DNA of 64,000 nucleotides from Arion vulgaris (GCA_020796225.1 CM036753.1:87777703-87841702), one strand, 5' to 3'. Shown: positions 14,216-24,843, numbered from the stretch's first letter. Program-made: numbers and translations. The notes: generated by a model from the sequence alone, not told the origin.

Positions 14216-14635
14216 CTATTAATTTTATTTATGCTCAGGAGAAAGGTCATATTGTTATTTAAATAATATTTAATGTTTATAAACTTACTTTTACATTTGT
14301 ATTACATCTTTCTTAAGTTGATTAAAATAACAATCAATAAATCACATAAATAATCATTTGATCATCTTCGCGCAGTCAATATTAACGGACTTTCACATGG
14401 TTATGTTATATTTAACGTGTCTTTAAAACACACCACAAAACTGGAGGACTGGAGCAAAGTTCTGGCAACGACTTTGAGATTTCATTCAATTTAGAATTCA
14501 CCTGTACCCATTTTTAGCTAAGCAGATTCGAGAATCGACTAAATCCTGATGTAAATATATTTTGTTGATACACAAATTCATTTCACTTTCACTGGGATAC
14601 GTCAAATCTTCAAATAACCATCATAATATTAAAAT
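14216..14635. other. AT-rich stretch with nothing recognised
   Basis: I see no open frame of note, tandem structure or repeat shared with the rest of the window. Confidence 0.4.
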
Positions 14636-14639
14636 ATAC

Positions 14640-15240
14640 TGAAACAACCAACAACATCATCGTCATCAAATAGCTTGTCCTGAGCAGAACTTTGCCACAT
14701 TAACAATACTTCGGAATTTCTCTCGTAGGCCTCTGCGGTCCTCGTGCTCAAACCATCAGTTCATAGTTCATAAGTACGGTTTCAACTTCACTGCAACGGG
14801 TCACCCCATAATTGCTCCGTTCCTGTGCCAATGAAAATCACACCAAATGCTAACTGTGAAATGTTTCCTGTGTGAGCTAATTCCAGAATGAAACTGCCGC
14901 GTACCGCCACAAAAAGCAACCTGCACCGTATAAAATGCATATGGCCGTCACTAATGTAGCAACACAAAACTGTTCATCGCTTGAACTGCAATTCTTGTCG
15001 AAGGGACATCAATCATGACAAAATCCAGCTTTCTGCACTCGCAATATAACTGCATACGGCAGATTGAGCTTGCTCGCTCATCAGTAAACCATCAGTTACT
15101 TTCCTGAATCCATCTTCTCCGTGGTCTTCCTCTTCTTCTTTTTGCCGGGATGCCACCTTCCATGATGGTCTTCTCCAGCCCTTCGTGTTTCTTTATGTGT
15201 CCAAAATTCTTCAATTTTTTCATTCTTATTTGTAGCATCA
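14640..15240 (-). mobile_element. LINE 3' end (family B)
   Basis: Minus-strand reading from 15235 gives a KNFGHIKKHEGLEKTIMEGG-like motif and an RRRGRPRRRWIQ motif near 15110-15160, the basic C-terminal tail of a non-LTR retrotransposon ORF. The distal part (14640-14780) matches the plus-strand copy at 51560-51760, including an AYE-R/G-KF word and CSGQ/CSGK before the GATGATGAT-like tail. Frames are broken. Confidence 0.65.
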
Positions 15241-15409
15241 GACAGTTTTCTTTGTTGTTAGTCAATAACATACAGTAAGTTAAACCAACAACTTTTTATT
15301 AACATCAGTCTTTCACACAAGAACAATAGTAAATCTACACTAAATTAGCTCGAGTTATTTACTTACTTTATGTTAAATCTGAATAGTACATATAATGAGT
15401 AAACATAAG

Positions 15410-15690
15410 ATTCGCTCGAGTCTTCTTCTTCAGCGATCTCTGGTCATGCGCTTAATTTACCGTGGACCACAAACTGGGCAGTCAGCTTCAGATCTGTCAG
15501 GTTTCCTCAAAGCTTAGTTTTCAGGTCAACTGGGTGTGGCCACATGTTGCTTCTCAGCTCACACAGGAGAGGACAGTCTTGCAGGATATGCTCTGGTGTC
15601 TGTTCCGCCTACTGACACTGGCAGAGAGCTGTTTGACCTTATTCCTAGTCTTTATAAGTGTTTGTTGCGAGTCTAACTTCAACTAATATA
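15410..15690 (-). mobile_element. LINE 3' end (family D), copy 1
   Basis: This segment is about 75-80% similar to 41850-42115 in the same orientation. Translated on the minus strand with frameshifts, it resembles the cysteine/histidine C-terminus of a non-LTR element: a TPEHILQ-CPLL-like motif, then a WPHPVDLKTKLWG-like motif. The fragment at 33450-33930 carries the same words on the plus strand. Confidence 0.6.
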
Positions 15691-15945
15691 GAAATTATTG
15701 CTGAAATACAAGATCGGTGTTCTTGTGACGAATTGCAATATTTTTTTCAATCCCAGACAGGTTCTTTTTTTCTGCAGTGTTTTCTATGAGTTATTTTTTT
15801 ATAATATACATCAAGCACACCTGAAATATAGAAAAGAAAAGATTTTAACATTATGAAAATAAGTTTGAAATAAATATGTTATTGATTACGGTAACTATCA
15901 ATAATCAGCTTGATCATGTTTTTGGGTTTGTCTAGAACAACAGTT
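15691..15945. other. AT-rich spacer
   Basis: Nothing recognised between a LINE tail and a hAT-type MITE. Confidence 0.4.
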
Positions 15946-15947
15946 CC

Positions 15948-16255
15948 CAAAGTGGACTGTACTGCCCCCGCCCCCTCCCAAAGGGCGCTAAAGATTTCGG
16001 GGAGGGGGCGATGGTGGTTCAGAAGCATTTGGGGGGATGTTCAGGCGATTATGGGTCAGTAGCTCCTTCAAAAATAAATTTGAGAAATATATTTTTAAAA
16101 CAATTTTTCTTCGTGATTTTGCGATTGAATAATCATTTAAAATTTGAATTCTGCATTTTAATTCATCTTATGCCCGTCTTACACGATCTATTTTTTCATA
16201 AATTTTCTATTTCATGTATATAATCATGTGAAAATTGTTCATGTATAACAGAAAT
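15948..16255 (+). mobile_element. Truncated hAT-type MITE (CCCAAAGTGG family)
   Basis: It begins CAGTTCCCAAAGTGGACTG, resembling the common hAT terminal repeat, and is about 80% similar to the complete copy at 40987-41437 over roughly 290 bp (shared words GATTTTGCGATTGAA and TTTAAAATTTGAATTCTGC). It lacks the right end and runs into an AT dinucleotide run. A short open frame inside it is not a gene. Confidence 0.75.
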
Positions 16256-16269
16256 ATATATATATATCA

Positions 16270-16600
16270 ATTTTCTATGTCAACGAGATAGGTAGTTAGG
16301 TAGGTAGGTAGGTAGGTAGGTAGGTAGGTAGGTAGGTGTGTGGGTGTGTGAGTAGGTAGGTAGATAGGTAGGTCAGTCAGTAGGTAGGTTGGTAGGTAGG
16401 TCAATAGGTAGGTAGGTATGTATGTATTTATGTTGCTAGCTATGTAGTTATGTAGGTAGCTAGCTAGGTAGGTAGTAAGGTATGTAGGTAGGTGGGTGGG
16501 CAGCTGGGTGGCTGGGTGGGTGGGTAGGTAGGTATTTTGAATGGTAGGTAAGTATGTAGGAAGGTAGATAGGTAGGTATGTAGACAGCTAGATAGGTATA
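16270..16600. repeat. (GTAG)n/(TAGG)n microsatellite, left part
   Basis: Imperfect GTAGGTAG tetranucleotide run interrupted by GTGTGG and CTGGGTGG variants. It resumes at 18008 as GATAGGGGTAGGTGAG, showing that the mariner element inserted into the microsatellite. Confidence 0.95.
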
Positions 16601-16746
16601 TACGAGGCGTGTTCAAATGAAAACGGGACTTGTGGATTTATTTAAAAGTATCATACGCAAATTAATAGTTTCAACGGAATTCAACAAAGCAACCACTTGT
16701 GAATAAGAATGCACCTGGGTTCATCAGAAAAAATCTCCGTATGCAT

Positions 16747-17597
16747 TTAGGCAAGCATCCCACTGTTTAGGTAGACGTCGAATGCCGTCCGAGAAAAGGT
16801 GCGTGGCTGCTCACTGAACCATGTGGTCACCGCTGTCTTCACGTCTGCGTCGCTGTTGAATCGATGTCCCTTTAGTGCTTTCTTCAACGGTCCGAACAAA
16901 TGGAAATCACACGGGGACAAATCGGGACTATAGGCTGGGTAATGAAGAACTTCCCAATTCTTCTTTGCCAATGTTTCCTGCACAATTTTGCGACGTGCGG
17001 ACGAGCGTTGTCGTGGAGAAGAATCACACCTTGAGAAAGCTTGCCTGGTCGCTTAGCCTTGATAGCCTTATGCAGCTTGTCTAAAGTGTCTTTATAATGG
17101 GCTGCATTGATGTTGACACCAGGTTCCTTAAAATCGGCCAACAAAGCCCTTCATGGTCAAAAATGCGGTCACCATAACCTTCCCAGCAGAAACCTGTGTC
17201 TTGAATTTTTGGGTTTTGGTGAACCTGGATGTTTCAATTGCATGCTGTCAATTTTGCTGCTCGGTTCATAGTGGTGGCACCACGATTCATCACCTGCCAC
17301 AATGCTCAACAGAAATGCATCACCCTCTGTCCTGTAACGCATCAAGTGGTTCAAACTCCAACCCATCCGTTCTTCCTTATGGTGGTCAGTCAACGTCCGT
17401 GGGACTCACTGTGAACACACCTTCCGATAGTTCAATTTCTTCCGAACAACCATGTGGGCTGTCCCAATTGACATATGGAATTCTTCTGCAAGCGAACGAA
17501 TGCTCCAACGACGGTCAGTCAGTACTGCTTTATCAAGCAAGGCTATGGCTTCTTCTGTTGCAACAATATGCGCCTGACCTGACCTTCTCCACGACAA
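16747..17597 (-). pseudogene. Mariner transposase, D,D34D, broken
   Basis: Reading from 17597 downward, the broken frames give a second helix-turn-helix (RWSIRSLAEEFHMS, about 17490-17530), then AGDESWCHHYEP with the first catalytic aspartate (about 17260-17300). HDNARPHVA follows with the second (about 17000-17025), and [16 protein letters not shown] with the third (about 16880-16930). Exactly 34 residues separate the second and third aspartates, the mariner signature. The enzyme would cut at the terminal repeats and paste the element at TA. The start codon region and first helix-turn-helix are absent, and frames shift near 17160 and 16980. The catalytic triad codons survive, but no active protein can be made. 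Confidence 0.93.
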
Positions 17598-18007
17598 CGC
17601 TCGTCCGCACGTCGCAAAAATTGTGCAGAAAACATTGGCAAAGAAGAATTGGGAAGTTCTTCATCACCCAGCCTATAGTCCCGATTTGTCCCGTGTGATT
17701 TCCATTTATTCGGACCGTTGAAGAAAGCACTAAAGGGACAGCGATTCAACAGCGACGCAGACGTAAAGACAGCGGTGACCACATGGTTCAGTGAGCAGCC
17801 ACGCACCTTTTTCTCGGACGGCATCGACGTCTACTAAACAGTGGGATGCTTGCCTAAATGCATACGGAGATTAGATTTTTTCTGATGAACCCAGGTGCAT
17901 TCTTATTCACAAGTGGTTGCTTTGTTGAATTCCGTTGAAACTGTTAATTTGCGTATGATACTTTTTAAATAAATCCACAAGTCCCGTTTTCATTTGAACA
18001 CGCCTCG
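17584..18007 (+). repeat. Inverted arm of the mariner palindrome
   Basis: This copy mirrors 16603-17021 and reads, on the plus strand, the same HDNARPHVA to terminal-repeat segment as the minus strand of the left arm. It has a few substitutions and small indels, including loss of bases in the SPDLSP region. A transcript through both arms could fold into a hairpin of about 420 bp with a 560-base loop. Confidence 0.9.
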
Positions 18008-18029
18008 TAGATAGGGGTAGGTGAGCATG

Positions 18030-18560
18030 TGTGATGTATGGTAGAGCATGCACTAATAGCATAAATGTTTTCAACCTACCTGTCGACGCCCTACCTGAAA
18101 CTTACATGTCTACGCCACTACCTGAAAACCTAAATGTCGACGCCACTTCCTATCAGACAATATGCAGACATCCTATTTAGTTGGAGAAAAGCCAGACTGA
18201 TATTAACTTAACCTAAGTATATGCGCAGCTTGATTTCTGAAAAAATGCGCAGTGTTTCAGGAAGTGATTATGCTCTTGTCTTTAATAGATGGATATATAC
18301 ATATTGTATAGTCAAACTCGACACAACTAACAGACAATATGGTGATGGGTACAAGCACACTCATATCTATCTTGGCTGCAGAATTATTTTGAAGCACAGT
18401 GTCCTCGTTCTCTAGTGCTAGAAACAAGTTCTGGATCCTTTCCGGGAGTTGATTGAAAATTCACACGCACCTAAACGCTTCAATGCTACGTACAACATCA
18501 ATAATATAAAGCATTAGGTCGAAGTGCAGGAATCAAAAAGGCACTAGATTATTGAAGAAC
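18030..18560. other. Spacer between two DNA transposons
   Basis: Contains two short imperfect repeats of a CTACCTG-AAC-TA-TGTC-ACGCC word (18078-18150). A 64-codon frame at 18221-18415 has no support. Confidence 0.4.
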
Positions 18561-18562
18561 TA

Positions 18563-20745
18563 TAGTCTGTCCATTAATTCGTGAGCACGTTTGAAATTGA
18601 TTTTCTCGAAAACTACCTGTTGGATCTCAGTGATTTTTGCAAGCAGCCTTAGAATATCCATGACGCTAGAGAAATATTTTTTTCCAAGAAAATTTGATGT
18701 AGTTTGAAATATTTCTTCTTCAGGCTATATTAAAATCAACCTCACCGGATTGTACACAATAGTAACAGATCTACGGTACACAGACGCGTTGTTCTAAAAT
18801 ACATTATGGTAACATAGAAATATCGTGAGTATACAACAGATTTAACGAAATCCCGTGCACCTAACCCAGTCGACTTTGAAAGCGGAAAGCATATGCCGTT
18901 ATAATTGGGATACCGTTGTATAGTTATAGGCGTATCTCGCTATTTGTATGAAGCTATTGTATCATATTTGTTGGCTTATCAAACTGACATTGATATCACA
19001 TTCATAATGAGTCTGAAGTGCACATTTATAACAATGCAGAAGGTTACAGTTTACTATACCAACACTTCGTAGGGAATCTAAGAGAGGTCATCTATATTGC
19101 GATATTCCTAACCCTGAGAAACGAGCGCAACTGGCGCTTGGTCTGAATAGAGAATCCTTTTCCTGATGGATTAAACAGGACACAAAGTGCACTAATGTCA
19201 AGCAAGGAAGGAAAAGAACAATTGACGACTTTGACATAGATGTCATAAGACGGAGCTCTTGAAAATGTTTGCGACAAATCAACTTGTTACTCTCAGGAAA
19301 CTGAAATTAAAACTGCAATCAGATTGCAGCATAGACATTTCTAAAAGTACTCTATGAAAAATTGTAAGAGCCGTCGGCTTCACCTTCAGAAAAACTATAG
19401 GCGGCAGGAATATTATTTGGGAAAAGCCACATTTAATTGCTGCCCGAAGTAAATACCTGAGGCAGATCCGTGAGCGGCGGAGGCAATGCTATGATATTGT
19501 ATATTTGGACGAATCCTGGGTCAATGCTCACCACACCAATGCTAAAGAATGGCAATCAGTAGACGGTGAACAGAAAAGAAAAATACCAAGCAGCAAAGGC
19601 CAGCGTATTATACTAACACATGCAGGAAGTAGTGAAGAAGGTCTTGTCCATGACGCTGGACTTATTTTCCAATCAAAAGTACCGACGGTAGGGACTACCA
19701 CACAGAAATGAATGGACATATTTTCAGGCACTGGATGGAGAAAGATCTACTTCCAATTTTAAACAGACCATCATGCTTGGTAATGGATAATGCATCCTAT
19801 CACAACGCAGTATCAGCGGAAGACAAAGTACTAACTGCATCAAATACAAAAGATCAAATTAGGACTTGGCTTGCTAAGGAAAATGTCAGCTTCGATGATA
19901 CATATTTGAAACCCGAGTTGTTGCACCTGGTGAGGATGACAAATAAGACAAAGGTGTTTCATATTGACAAAATCATTGCGGAATACGGCCACACGTCTTT
20001 GCGACTACCTCCATATCATGCTCACCTCAATCCGATAGAGCTTGTCTGGGCTAAAGTAAAGGGCAAGTTGCCGAACAGAACAGGACGTTTAAAATGTGTG
20101 ATGTTGAAGTTCTGACACGTGAGTCCTTCTCAATGATAGACATGCAGTTCTGGAAGAAGTGTGTTGAACATGTGCTCCGAGAGGAAGACGAGTACTGGCA
20201 CCGAGATGGATTACAATTTGTCCAGCCAGTAACAATTATCAACCTCATGGAATCGTCAGATTCGGGATGATACAAATCATGTTTTGATTACAGACTGAGA
20301 AATAGCAACGTATACATTTCCATATCCAAATGCGTCTACCATCATACAATTTGTGGTGAAGTTAAGACACCCTGGGGTCTAATGGTGACCGAAGGGAGGA
20401 CTAACTGTTGCATATTGTATCCAAGTTCACGATTGCACATAAAGGGCAACACACTTAATTACTTGACCTATCAAGTTAATATGGAGATACACCTATGAAT
20501 AGAATTGACATGGACAAATTCTAGGATACTGTAAAATCTAAAATTTGAGCCCCTGTATTTGCAATTGTCATAAAAGATCAAAGGAATTTGCCGATGTGCA
20601 AAATCCGTAGCATCTACGGACTACTGGTTAGCTTTATTTTAGCGTCATGGATATTCTAAGGCTGCATGCAAAAATCACTGAGATCCAACAGGTAGTTTTC
20701 GAGAAAATCAATTTCAAACGTGCTCACGAATTAATGGACAGACTA
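18563..20745 (+). mobile_element. Sailor-like (DD83E) IS630-Tc1-mariner element, structurally complete
   Basis: The 106-bp terminal inverted repeats, 18563-18668 and 20640-20745, begin TAGTCTGTCCATTAATTCG and differ by one visible mismatch. TA flanks both ends (18561-18562, 20746-20747). The interior encodes a DDE transposase on the plus strand. The 2183-bp length, TA duplication and catalytic spacing place it in the IS630-Tc1-mariner superfamily. The spacing of about 83 residues between the second D and the E is unlike Tc1 (34) or mariner and fits the group named Sailor (DD82E); that family assignment is from general knowledge and spacing only. Confidence 0.93.
19070..20270 (+). pseudogene. 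DD83E transposase, frameshifted
   Basis: Plus-strand frames, joined only in the mind's eye, show a helix-turn-helix-like N-terminal region (about 19220-19400) with an in-frame TGA at a likely tryptophan (near 19357). YLDESWVNAHHTN carries the first catalytic D (codon 19508-19510), and LVMDNASYHN the second (19786-19788). LPPYHAHLNPIELVW carries the E (20038-20040). Second D and E lie in one unbroken frame with 83 residues between. Frames shift near 19690 and 20090. The transposase would excise the element at its terminal repeats. All three catalytic codons are intact, but the stop and shifts make it non-functional. Confidence 0.9.
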
Positions 20746-20747
20746 TA

Positions 20748-21120
20748 GAACACTTCACAAATAACATAAACATTTATATGACACTTGATATTCTTTCACA
20801 TATATTGTTAAGTACGCACAGCGCCGCATCAAATAACTAATCCACTACAGATTATTGTAATATCTTTTCTGTATTGTATTACATTTAACAATAAACACTC
20901 TCATTATGATAACATTATCACGGATGGATGCAGCTGTCTTGTGGAAAAACAGACACTAGAGTCAGCATGATCTATAAATACAATATTGCGAATGTGTTGT
21001 TAGACAAAAATCGTGTGTCTGACCGTGACAGTGACAGCATAACAATGACGCCCAAAAAAGTTTGAAATAATTTTGGAAATTTGCAACCAACCACAACTAG
21101 GAATATCTCGTGTTACTAGT
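20748..21120. other. AT-rich spacer
   Basis: Nothing recognised. Confidence 0.4.
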
Positions 21121-21125
21121 TGTAG

Positions 21126-21390
21126 GCGCCCGTGTTGTGTTGGGGCTTGCAAAGGAAGCAAAGAATAGTACCACTGCAACCTACACGGCACGACTGATGT
21201 AGGGGCCTATGAAAGCTACCTTAGTATATAAAAAACGTGGCAGAGATCGGAGATGCTGGTCTACTTGTAGGCGCATAGCAGGCACAACGTTCACTCGCTC
21301 TTAGGCTTAGATTACATACAAATCACACAGCGTGGTTAACAAGTGGTGGATATGCAGCGTTTGATGAAGAATAAGAAGACTAGCTGTAGT
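21126..21390 (+). repeat. Dispersed repeat R1, copy 1
   Basis: About 260 bp matching 42484-42745 in the same orientation. It starts at CGCCCGTG, shares CTACTTGTAGGCGCATA and CAAATCACACAG-GTGGTTAAC, and ends in GAAGAA-AAGA. No terminal repeats or A/B boxes are obvious, so it may be the 3' part of a LINE or LTR element. Confidence 0.75.
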
Positions 21391-21564
21391 ATGATAACTT
21401 GCAGCGCCGGATTAGCCTAGTAGCAGAAGTAGCAAATGCTACGGGCCCCGCGCTTCTGGGGGCTCCTGTGCCTATGTGACAGAGCTAAGCTGTCACTAGT
21501 CATAAACAAGGAACCAAGGTTGGGAGGTGGGCAATAATATCCCCCTTTCATTTTTTTCTTATTT

Positions 21565-21957
21565 ATGTTATTTATTTTTCTGGCTCAGCATATAAATACT
21601 TATACAAATAAAGGAAAGGGACATACATCATACTTATCAAAAACAACATGTGAGGAATTTATCCATCTAATTGCATCAAGCTTACTGGATCATAGTATTT
21701 GCGAAATTAAGAAATGCAAGTACTATTCCGTATCACTGGACTCTACTCCAGACATTTCGCATGTGGACCAGCTCACTGTAATAGTGCGCTATGTGTTACC
21801 ATCTGAACCAGTGGAAAGGTTTGTGAAGTTCTTGGTTATAGAAGGTCATACTGCTGAACAACTCGCCCAAAGTTTACTTGATGTTTTAAAGAAAAATGGC
21901 ATTGATATCAAAGACTGTCGTGGTCAAAGCTATGACGGGAGATCCACCCAGAACTAG
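21565..21957 (+). pseudogene. hAT transposase, central segment
   Basis: 130-codon frame containing YYSVSLDSTPDISHVDQLTV, whose aspartate pair corresponds to the first catalytic region of DUF4371/ZMYM-type hAT transposases. It ends with CRGQSYDG, a second hallmark of the family. The frame dies just after YDG, before the remaining catalytic residues. The ATG at the start is probably not the native one, since the N-terminal zinc-finger region is missing. Confidence 0.88.
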
Positions 21958-22228
21958 GGTTGTCTTTTTAACAATTCACAGAAAAAAAAACTACAGAACA
22001 TATTCTCATACAAGTTGGCCACATGATAAAAAAACAACGTTTAGTGTATGCATTATAATTATTAATTTAAAAAATTCATCACTCCTGTTGTTCGTTTGCT
22101 TGATAAAAGGCCTTGTTGGTCGAAATATTGCTGTATGTTGTCATTGTTTGTGTAATTTGTAAAACTACAGTACTTTGTGATTACGTGTTTTGCCAATCAA
22201 ATAGTTTTACAGCAGTCTCGTCTATATT

Positions 22229-22474
22229 GTGATTATTCCCAAATGTAGAAATAGTCTTACGAATTTACTTGTCTTTAATGATTACTACCTGCAGCGGAGA
22301 CCGTTCTTTTTAAACATTAAAGCGTATAAAAGTGAGTTAAGAAACACGATGGGACAAGATCGTCTAAATAACCTCACCTTAATGAACATTGAATGTAATT
22401 TACTTAGAGAAATTGATTTGTCTAGTATTATCTCTAAATTTGCTCACATTAAATCGAGACAAGTTTGTTTGTAA
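22229..22474 (+). pseudogene. hAT transposase, C-terminal dimerisation segment
   Basis: The frame carries KSELRNTMGQDRLNNLTLMN followed by DLSSIISKFA. This matches the C-terminal end of hAT transposases of the same type, where a KNYLRSTMGQDRL-like stretch forms the dimerisation domain. It lies about 270 bp after the central segment, so roughly the middle third of the coding region has been deleted. Confidence 0.85.
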
Positions 22475-22727
22475 AGTTGTGTTTTATTTTATTATCATAC
22501 AAAACCTAGGGCCCTGCGCTAAAATGTGCTACAGGCCCCGCGCTGACCTAATCCGGCACTGATAACTTGTATACGTCAACAATCATGACAGTGACTAGCT
22601 GTAGTATGATAACTTGTATACGTCAACAATCATGACAGTGACTAACTGTAGTATGATAACTTGTATACGTCAACAATCATGACAGTGACTAGCTTTCCAT
22701 CTCATGCTTGCTCTCTCAATGATTCAT

Positions 22728-22840
22728 TACTAGAACGATTATCATTGCATTTCTGTGAATAACCATGTGTATATCCATCTCTTTCTTGGACAGGAAGATC
22801 TCAGTAAAAGTGCACGAACTCCGCAGCACTGGCAAGGGTC
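22728..22840 (+). repeat. Short interspersed repeat S3, copy 1
   Basis: Shares ATTATCATTGCA-TTC-GTGAATAACCATGT and AAGATCTCAG-then-CGAACTCCG-AGCA with 47585-47720. It is the complement of 54349-54475 and 56085-56200. No clear B box. Confidence 0.7.
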
Positions 22841-22859
22841 AATATTTATTGTGGTCCTC

Positions 22860-23065
22860 TTCTTTCTTTTCTCTAATCCTGTTTTGCTTCACATTGTCAG
22901 GATAAGAAGAGATTTCTAGAACGGCTTTTTGTGCGACATCATAAATAGTGTTTTTGCCGTCTCTGTTATTTCTGAGTACCACTTTTTGCAAGGACTTCCA
23001 TTTGCTTTGTATCCATTATATTTATTGTGGTATTTTCCAATATCTAATTTATTTTTTTAATTAAA
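22860..23065 (-). mobile_element. LINE C-terminal fragment (family A)
   Basis: Minus-strand reading gives YNGYKANGSPCKKWYSEI-like codons followed by ETAKTLFM, matching the C-terminus of family A at 10380-10500 and, more loosely, YNKYRAEGRSRKR at 51300-51360. Confidence 0.6.
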
Positions 23066-23247
23066 ACCTAAAGACGAAGTAGTTACATCATTGTATCTGG
23101 TTTTCCTAGAGACTCAATTTATCTCCACAGAAATAGCACGCCGACGCAAAGAGCATTGCACAAAACACGTACTTCGTTGTTCCGAAACAATCCTACGGAT
23201 CTCGGGGGGAAAAATGCACTCGTGAGCAGAACGACCTGGCTCTGATT

Positions 23248-24843
23248 CAGTGGCGGCTCGTTAACATTTTTGTTGGTGACACAAATTATCGGAAAAATCA
23301 TGGTTTGGGATTGTTATGTTTTAATTGATAAAATAATAAATGCACGTTACACATTATTTGTAGTGTTATATATTCAACTTTCTAAGCTAATCAATATCAC
23401 GTTGAAGGTAATAATTATGAACAATAATTGATAAAATAATAAATAAACGTTACACATTATTTGTAGTGTTATATATTCAACTTTCTAAGCTAATCAATAT
23501 CACGTTGAAGGTAATAATTATGAACAATAATTGATAAAATAATAAATAAACGTTACACATTATTTGTAGTGTTATATATTCAACTTTCTAAGCTAATCAA
23601 TATCACGTTGAAGGTAATAATTATGAACAATAATTGATAAAATAATAAATGCACGTTACACATTATTTGTAGTGTTATATATTCAACTTTCTAAGCTAAT
23701 CAATATCACGTTGAAGGTAATAATTATGAACAATAATTGATAAAATAATAAATAAACGTTACACATTATTTGTAGTGTTATATATTCAACTTTCTAAGCT
23801 AATCAATATCACGTTGAAGGTAATAATTATGAACAATAATTGATAAAATAATAAATAAACGTTACACATTATTTGTAGTGTTATATATTCAACTTTCTAA
23901 GCTAATCAATATCACGTTGAAGGTAATAATTATGAACAATAATTGATAAAATAATAAATAAACGTTACACATTATTTGTAGTGTTATATATTCAACTTTC
24001 TAAGCTAATCAATATCACGTTGAAGGTAATAATTATGAACAATAATTGATAAAATAATAAATAAACGTTACACATTATTTGTAGTGTTATATATTCAACT
24101 TTCTAAGCTAATCAATATCACGTTGAAGGTAATAATTATGAACAATAATTGATAAAATAATAAATAAACGTTACACATTATTTGTAGTGTTATATATTCA
24201 ACTTTCTAAGCTAATCAATATCACGTTGAAGGTAATAATTATGAACAATAATTGATAAAATAATAAATAAACGTTACACATTATTTGTAGTGTTATATAT
24301 TCAACTTTCTAAGCTAATCAATATCACGTTGAAGGTAATAATTATGAACAATAATTGATAAAATAATAAATAAACGTTACACATTATTTGTAGTGTTATA
24401 TATTCAACTTTCTAAGCTAATCAATATCACGTTGAAGGTAATAATTATGAACAATAATTGATAAAATAATAAATAAACGTTACACATTATTTGTAGTGTT
24501 ATATATTCAACTTTCTAAGCTAATCAATATCACGTTGAAGGTAATAATTATGAACAACAATTGATAAAATAATAAATAAACGTTACACATTATTTGTAGT
24601 GTTATATATTCAACTTTCTAAGCTAATCAATATCACGTTGAAGGTAATAATTATGAACAATAATTGATAAAATAATAAATAAACGTTACACATTATTTGT
24701 AGTGTTATATATTCAACTTTCTAAGCTAATCAATATCACGTTGAAGGTAATAATTATGAACAATAATTGATAAAATAATAAATAAACGTTACACATTATT
24801 TTTGGTGGGACCCAGTCCCAGTTTTAATGACGAGCCGCCACTG
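23248..24843 (+). mobile_element. Non-autonomous hAT (MITE) carrying a satellite array
   Basis: The element begins CAGTGGCGGCTCGT and ends ACGAGCCGCCACTG. It is flanked by an exact 8-bp duplication CTCTGATT (23240-23247, 24844-24851), which is hAT-like. Left flank (76 bp) and right flank match the 160-bp MITE at 33982-34141 read in the opposite orientation. The interior is a 103-bp tandem array instead of coding sequence. Confidence 0.93.
23324..24800. repeat. 103-bp tandem array inside the MITE, exactly 14 units plus 35 bp
   Basis: Units start at ATTGATAAAATAATAAA and recur every 103 bp from 23324 to 24766 with no length change (14 x 103 = 1442). A final partial copy ends at ACACATTATT. Each unit is 35 bp of MITE-type sequence plus 68 bp (TGTAGTGTTATATATTCAAC to ATTATGAACAATA) not found in the short MITE. 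Units 1 and 4 read AATGCACGTT and the others AATAAACGTT. Confidence 0.97.

Larger units (their letters stand above)
16603..18007 (-). mobile_element. Mariner element with inverted duplication of one end
   Basis: Terminal inverted repeats begin CGAGGCGTGTTCAAATGAAA and are flanked by TA on both sides (16601-16602, 18008-18009), the mariner target duplication. The repeats are far longer than usual. About 420 bp at each end (16603-17021 and 17584-18007) are near-perfect inverted copies, both encoding the C-terminal part of the transposase. The central 560 bp holds the rest of the transposase on the minus strand. The original 5' end, with the N-terminus of the transposase, has been replaced by a flipped copy of the 3' end. 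Confidence 0.92.
21402..22561 (+). mobile_element. hAT element (ZMYM/DUF4371-like), internally deleted
   Basis: The ends are CAGCGCCGGATTAG and its near-complement CTAATCCGGCACTG. Both sides carry the exact 8-bp duplication ATAACTTG (21394-21401, 22562-22569), as hAT elements make. Subterminal ACGGGCCCCGCGC and GCGCGGGGCC words are also inverted. The interior retains two separate pieces of a hAT transposase but lacks the middle, so the 1160-bp element is non-autonomous. Confidence 0.93.
21380..22700. repeat. 47-bp minisatellite split by a hAT insertion
   Basis: The unit runs from ATAACTTGTATACGTCAACA to GACTAGCTGTAGTATG. Three units sit at 22562-22700, and a fragment of the preceding unit ends at 21401, directly left of the hAT element. 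The hAT inserted inside a unit and duplicated ATAACTTG. Confidence 0.9.

Noticed and set aside
17153..17698. 181-codon plus-strand frame in the mariner
   Set aside because: It is antisense to the conserved transposase over most of its length and picks up real transposase codons only in the inverted arm at its end.
23324..24800. CRISPR-like or LTR-like direct repeats
   Set aside because: The array has a constant 103-bp period with no variable spacers and lies within a MITE with hAT-type duplication.
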